Positions 6,421-8,378 of a DNA stretch of 8,378 bases are shown here, one piece after another (the stretch's first letter is position 1; every line of letters starts with the position of its first letter). Both the position numbers and the translations under genes were made by a program. The DNA comes from SZUA-430 sp044375275 (GTDB lineage: Bacteria > Pseudomonadota > Alphaproteobacteria > Micropepsales > Micropepsaceae), in the NCBI GenBank assembly GCA_044375275.1, contig JBILMZ010000152.1, forward strand, positions 1 through 8,378, given 5' to 3'. The notes under the pieces were generated by a model that saw only the letters and a list, made by a program, of their open reading frames with translations, was not told the DNA's origin and did no database searches.

Positions 6421-7146
6421 TCAGTCCAGAACGTCCGAAATCGGCGTGTAGGCGCCATTGCTCAGCTTCACCAGCGCAGGCCGATCAAGAATGGTGATCT
6501 TGCCCCGCCCGATCCGGATGAGCGCCTTGCTCTCCAGAAAGCCCAGCGCAATCGTCACGCCTGCGCGCCGCACGCCCAACATGATCGCAAGGAACTCATG
6601 GGTCAGATGCAGCTCGTTGCCATCGGAACGGTCAGCTGCCATCAGCAGCCAGCGCGCAAGGCGCTCCTCCAGCTTGTTGCGCGCATTGACGGCGGCCGTC
6701 TGCGCCACCTGCATCAGGAAGGCATGCCCGAACCGCAGCAGGCGCAATCGAAGCGTGGGACTGACTTCCATGCAGTGCCGCAAGTGGCTCACCGTAACCC
6801 GATAGCCCGAGCCTGCAGACTGCATGTAAGTGGAGTTCTGTGTCCGGCTGGCACCCATGATCACGGCAAGGCCGGACATGCTCTCGCTGCCAATCAGGCC
6901 AACCTCGATGCTTCCTCCCGGCACTTTGGCAACGACAGACGCGAAGCCGCGCGTCGGAAAGTAAACATGCTCGATGTTCCGGTTCGGAATTTCCAGTTGT
7001 CTGCGGAGCGGAAGCTCCACAGGGGACAGATCTGTCGACAGCAGCGCAAGGTCTTCCTTGGAGATGTGGGACAGGATTCTGTTGGCCAGGGCAAGTTGAG
7101 TGGAAATCAGCTTCGTTACTCTTTCCCAAAAACAGGGCAAGAGCAC
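6421..7146 (-). CDS. Crp/Fnr-family transcriptional regulator
   Basis: This cytoplasmic DNA-binding regulator has 241 residues. The N-terminal cyclic-nucleotide-binding-like beta barrel covers about 40-125 (VELPLRRQLE, HVYFPTRGFASVV, IEVGLIGSESMSGL). The dimer helix follows at about 130-165, ending LEERLARWLLM. The winged helix-turn-helix is at about 181-222 (LTHEFLAIMLGVRRAGVT, IRIGRGKITILD). There is no cysteine cluster of the Fnr iron-sulfur type: only Cys5 and Cys125 are present. The barrel matches a proteobacterial group with no firmly assigned ligand, so the signal is unknown. The GTG start at 7146 is supported by AGGAG at 7154-7158, 7 nt upstream. A CRP-geometry dyad about 90 bp upstream suggests autoregulation. 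Nothing ties it functionally to the lysine genes. Confidence 0.9.
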   Translation of the reverse strand: MLLPCFWERVTKLISTQLALANRILSHISKEDLALLSTDLSPVELPLRRQLEIPNRNIEHVYFPTRGFASVVAKVPGGSIEVGLIGSESMSGLAVIMGASRTQNSTYMQSAGSGYRVTVSHLRHCMEVSPTLRLRLLRFGHAFLMQVAQTAAVNARNKLEERLARWLLMAADRSDGNELHLTHEFLAIMLGVRRAGVTIALGFLESKALIRIGRGKITILDRPALVKLSNGAYTPISDVLD

Positions 7147-7456
7147 TCAGTGTCTCCTAGCCATCCACGCCCTGATAATAGTGCTGGAGGGTGTTACACA
7201 CGTACGCCGATACACACCAAAGGCATAGTTCTATATATTGTACAGTAGCGTACAAATATTGTCGGGAGGCCTTGTAATCCAAATACTCTGCCAGAACTGA
7301 CAAACAAGCCCTCGTTATGCAACGAAATCCTTCGTGCCGCGCTATCGTTCCTAATGATCAGCGATTTCAGGCCGCCGCAGAGTCATCTGCTGGTCGTCCT
7401 GTCCCTGCAGCGCGATGGCGATGTATCGGTTTTTCTAGCGGTCTGTTTCCATGGAT
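7147..7456. promoter_or_regulatory. 310-bp intergenic region upstream of the Crp-like gene
   Basis: No convincing gene lies here. The part nearest the Crp-like gene (about 7190-7260) is AT-rich for this window and probably holds its promoter. It includes GTGT-T-ACAC at 7191-7199, CGTACG at 7201-7206 and the dyad at 7238-7255. Further right, 7312-7335 has two overlapping 5-bp hairpins that cannot form together. No clear intrinsic terminator is seen after the TonB-like gene that ends at 7457. A 47-codon frame at 7317-7460 (+) lacks a ribosome binding site and is not called. Confidence 0.5.
7238..7255. promoter_or_regulatory. CRP-geometry dyad TTGTAC-N6-GTACAA
   Basis: The perfect 6-bp arms 7238-7243 and 7250-7255 are separated by 6 bp. 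The inner TGTAC-N6-GTACA has the same 5-6-5 spacing as classical CRP sites (TGTGA-N6-TCACA) with different bases. It lies in AT-rich sequence upstream of the Crp-like gene on the same transcription unit side, so it is a candidate operator for that protein. Confidence 0.45.
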
Positions 7457-8378
7457 TTAGCGCGACTCAACGAATGTGAACCGTGCGCCCGGCGAACCTT
7501 CCACGGCGACAACGCAGGCGCCGGCATCATCAGGGACCGACCACTCCATCTCCGGATCCACTTGCTGCTCAAACGTAGTCGCAAAGCAACGCAATCGGAA
7601 GCGTGCAACGTTACCGTTCAGGTTTGTAATCGCAAATTTCTTCCGGACGAGGTCATGACGCCACGTTGTCAGTCCGTTGGTGCCCGGCATCCCGCTGAGT
7701 TCCACTTCCGTCACAATCGGCGCAGTGCTCTTCAGCACGCCTTCGATGTCGGCCAAGAGTAACGCCGCGTCTGAGGCATCCGCCTGGGTCATCTTGACTT
7801 GCTTCATGTTCTGGTAGGCGCACAAGGCTCGGACAAGATGGCCCGCTGATGTCTCGAGTCTTATCAGCATCAGAAGAGCGCTCGACTGGTAACGCGGATG
7901 CAGGAAAACACCGTTCTCGATCAGCGCGCGGCGGGCGTGAACCAGCGCTGCGACGTTCATGCTCTTCGCGGCATAGGCACTGGCCAGGAGCAGCGACGCT
8001 TGCGCCGCTTCCTGAAGCGTAAGACGTGGCGTCATCGTCTTGTCCATGATCGCGATGACTTCGTCGGGTTTGTTCTCGCGCAATAGACGCGCCGCTCGAT
8101 CGAGGTCGTCAACGAAGATACTGGTAAGCGGCAGCCCTTCCCGTGGAAATGCCAAACTGAGAACAGTGAGATCCTGATCAATAATCGCACCGCGTCGCGT
8201 GGCAGGCGTGAAGCGCCATTGGCTAACAGCTTCGAGAGCAGCCTCTACGAAATAGGCAGGTCCGACGGAATCGATCACCTCGAAGTTACCCGGAACGCCG
8301 GCGCGGTTCACCGCGAAATGCAGCGCAACCCAACCGGAGGAGAGTTCCCTCTTGCCCACTCGCGGAAACTTGATTGGC
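7457..8378 (-). CDS. TonB C-terminal-domain protein with helical-repeat region, 5' end outside window
   Basis: The frame stays open to the right edge, so the start lies beyond 8378; the GTG at 8359 is inside the domain, not a start. About 306 residues are visible. The first 70 or so form a TonB C-terminal fold (KFPR, then GWVALHFAVNRAGVPGNFEVIDS, FVEAALEAVSQWRFTPA), which in TonB proteins contacts outer-membrane receptors in the periplasm. Next comes an alpha-helical region at about 90-220 that looks like tetratricopeptide repeats (ASLLLASAYAAKSMNVAALVHARRALI). A beta-rich tail ends in WSVPDDAGACVVAVEGSPG. A TonB domain followed by about 230 more residues is not the arrangement of classical TonB, where that domain is last. 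Any signal or anchor would be in the missing part. It is transcribed toward the Crp-like gene but separated by 310 bp. Confidence 0.75.
   Translation of the reverse strand, partial: PIKFPRVGKRELSSGWVALHFAVNRAGVPGNFEVIDSVGPAYFVEAALEAVSQWRFTPATRRGAIIDQDLTVLSLAFPREGLPLTSIFVDDLDRAARLLRENKPDEVIAIMDKTMTPRLTLQEAAQASLLLASAYAAKSMNVAALVHARRALIENGVFLHPRYQSSALLMLIRLETSAGHLVRALCAYQNMKQVKMTQADASDAALLLADIEGVLKSTAPIVTEVELSGMPGTNGLTTWRHDLVRKKFAITNLNGNVARFRLRCFATTFEQQVDPEMEWSVPDDAGACVVAVEGSPGARFTFVESR

Noticed and set aside
7317..7460. Possible 47-residue small protein on the plus strand
   Set aside because: No ribosome binding site before the ATG, unremarkable sequence, and the end overlaps the TonB-like gene's stop region.

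Overview
The window is GC-rich DNA with long antisense reading frames. Its gene types (Lrp- and Crp-type regulators, a TonB-family protein, an ALDH7-type lysine catabolic cluster) fit a Gram-negative alphaproteobacterium. That assignment is inferred from protein style, and I would not name a genus.

Layout, left to right. (1) 45-124 is a perfect 20-bp inverted repeat flanked by an A tract and a T tract, ending 47 bp before the next gene. (2) 172-1273 (+) encodes an exported, membrane-anchored protein of the ionotropic glutamate receptor type: a periplasmic solute-binding domain interrupted by two membrane helices and a pore loop. As written, the frame breaks at a run of seven C (322-328); six C would restore one continuous 366-residue protein. 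(3) 1290-1457 is an elaborate two-fold-symmetric palindromic element between convergent genes. (4) 5807-1464 (-) is a three-gene cluster, in transcription order: a saccharopine dehydrogenase/lysine 6-dehydrogenase-family enzyme, a thiamine-diphosphate enzyme of the acetolactate synthase type (ATGA overlap with the gene before), and an ALDH7-type alpha-aminoadipate semialdehyde dehydrogenase. (5) 5939-6373 (+) is an Lrp/AsnC regulator transcribed divergently from that cluster, the usual arrangement for a local amino-acid-responsive regulator. (6) 7146-6421 (-) is a Crp/Fnr-type regulator, with a CRP-geometry dyad in its upstream region. (7) 8378-7457 (-) is the 3' part of a TonB C-terminal-domain protein that runs off the right edge.

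How the genes fit together. The dehydrogenase and ALDH7 enzyme would convert lysine (directly or through saccharopine) to alpha-aminoadipate semialdehyde and then to alpha-aminoadipate, probably under control of the divergent Lrp-type protein. The thiamine-diphosphate enzyme between them has no assigned step in that route and is the main biochemical unknown. The channel-like gene has lost both glycines of the potassium filter, so its ion selectivity, or whether it conducts at all, is open. The Crp-like and TonB-like genes look unrelated to lysine metabolism. I see no rRNA, tRNA, CRISPR array, transposase or phage gene.
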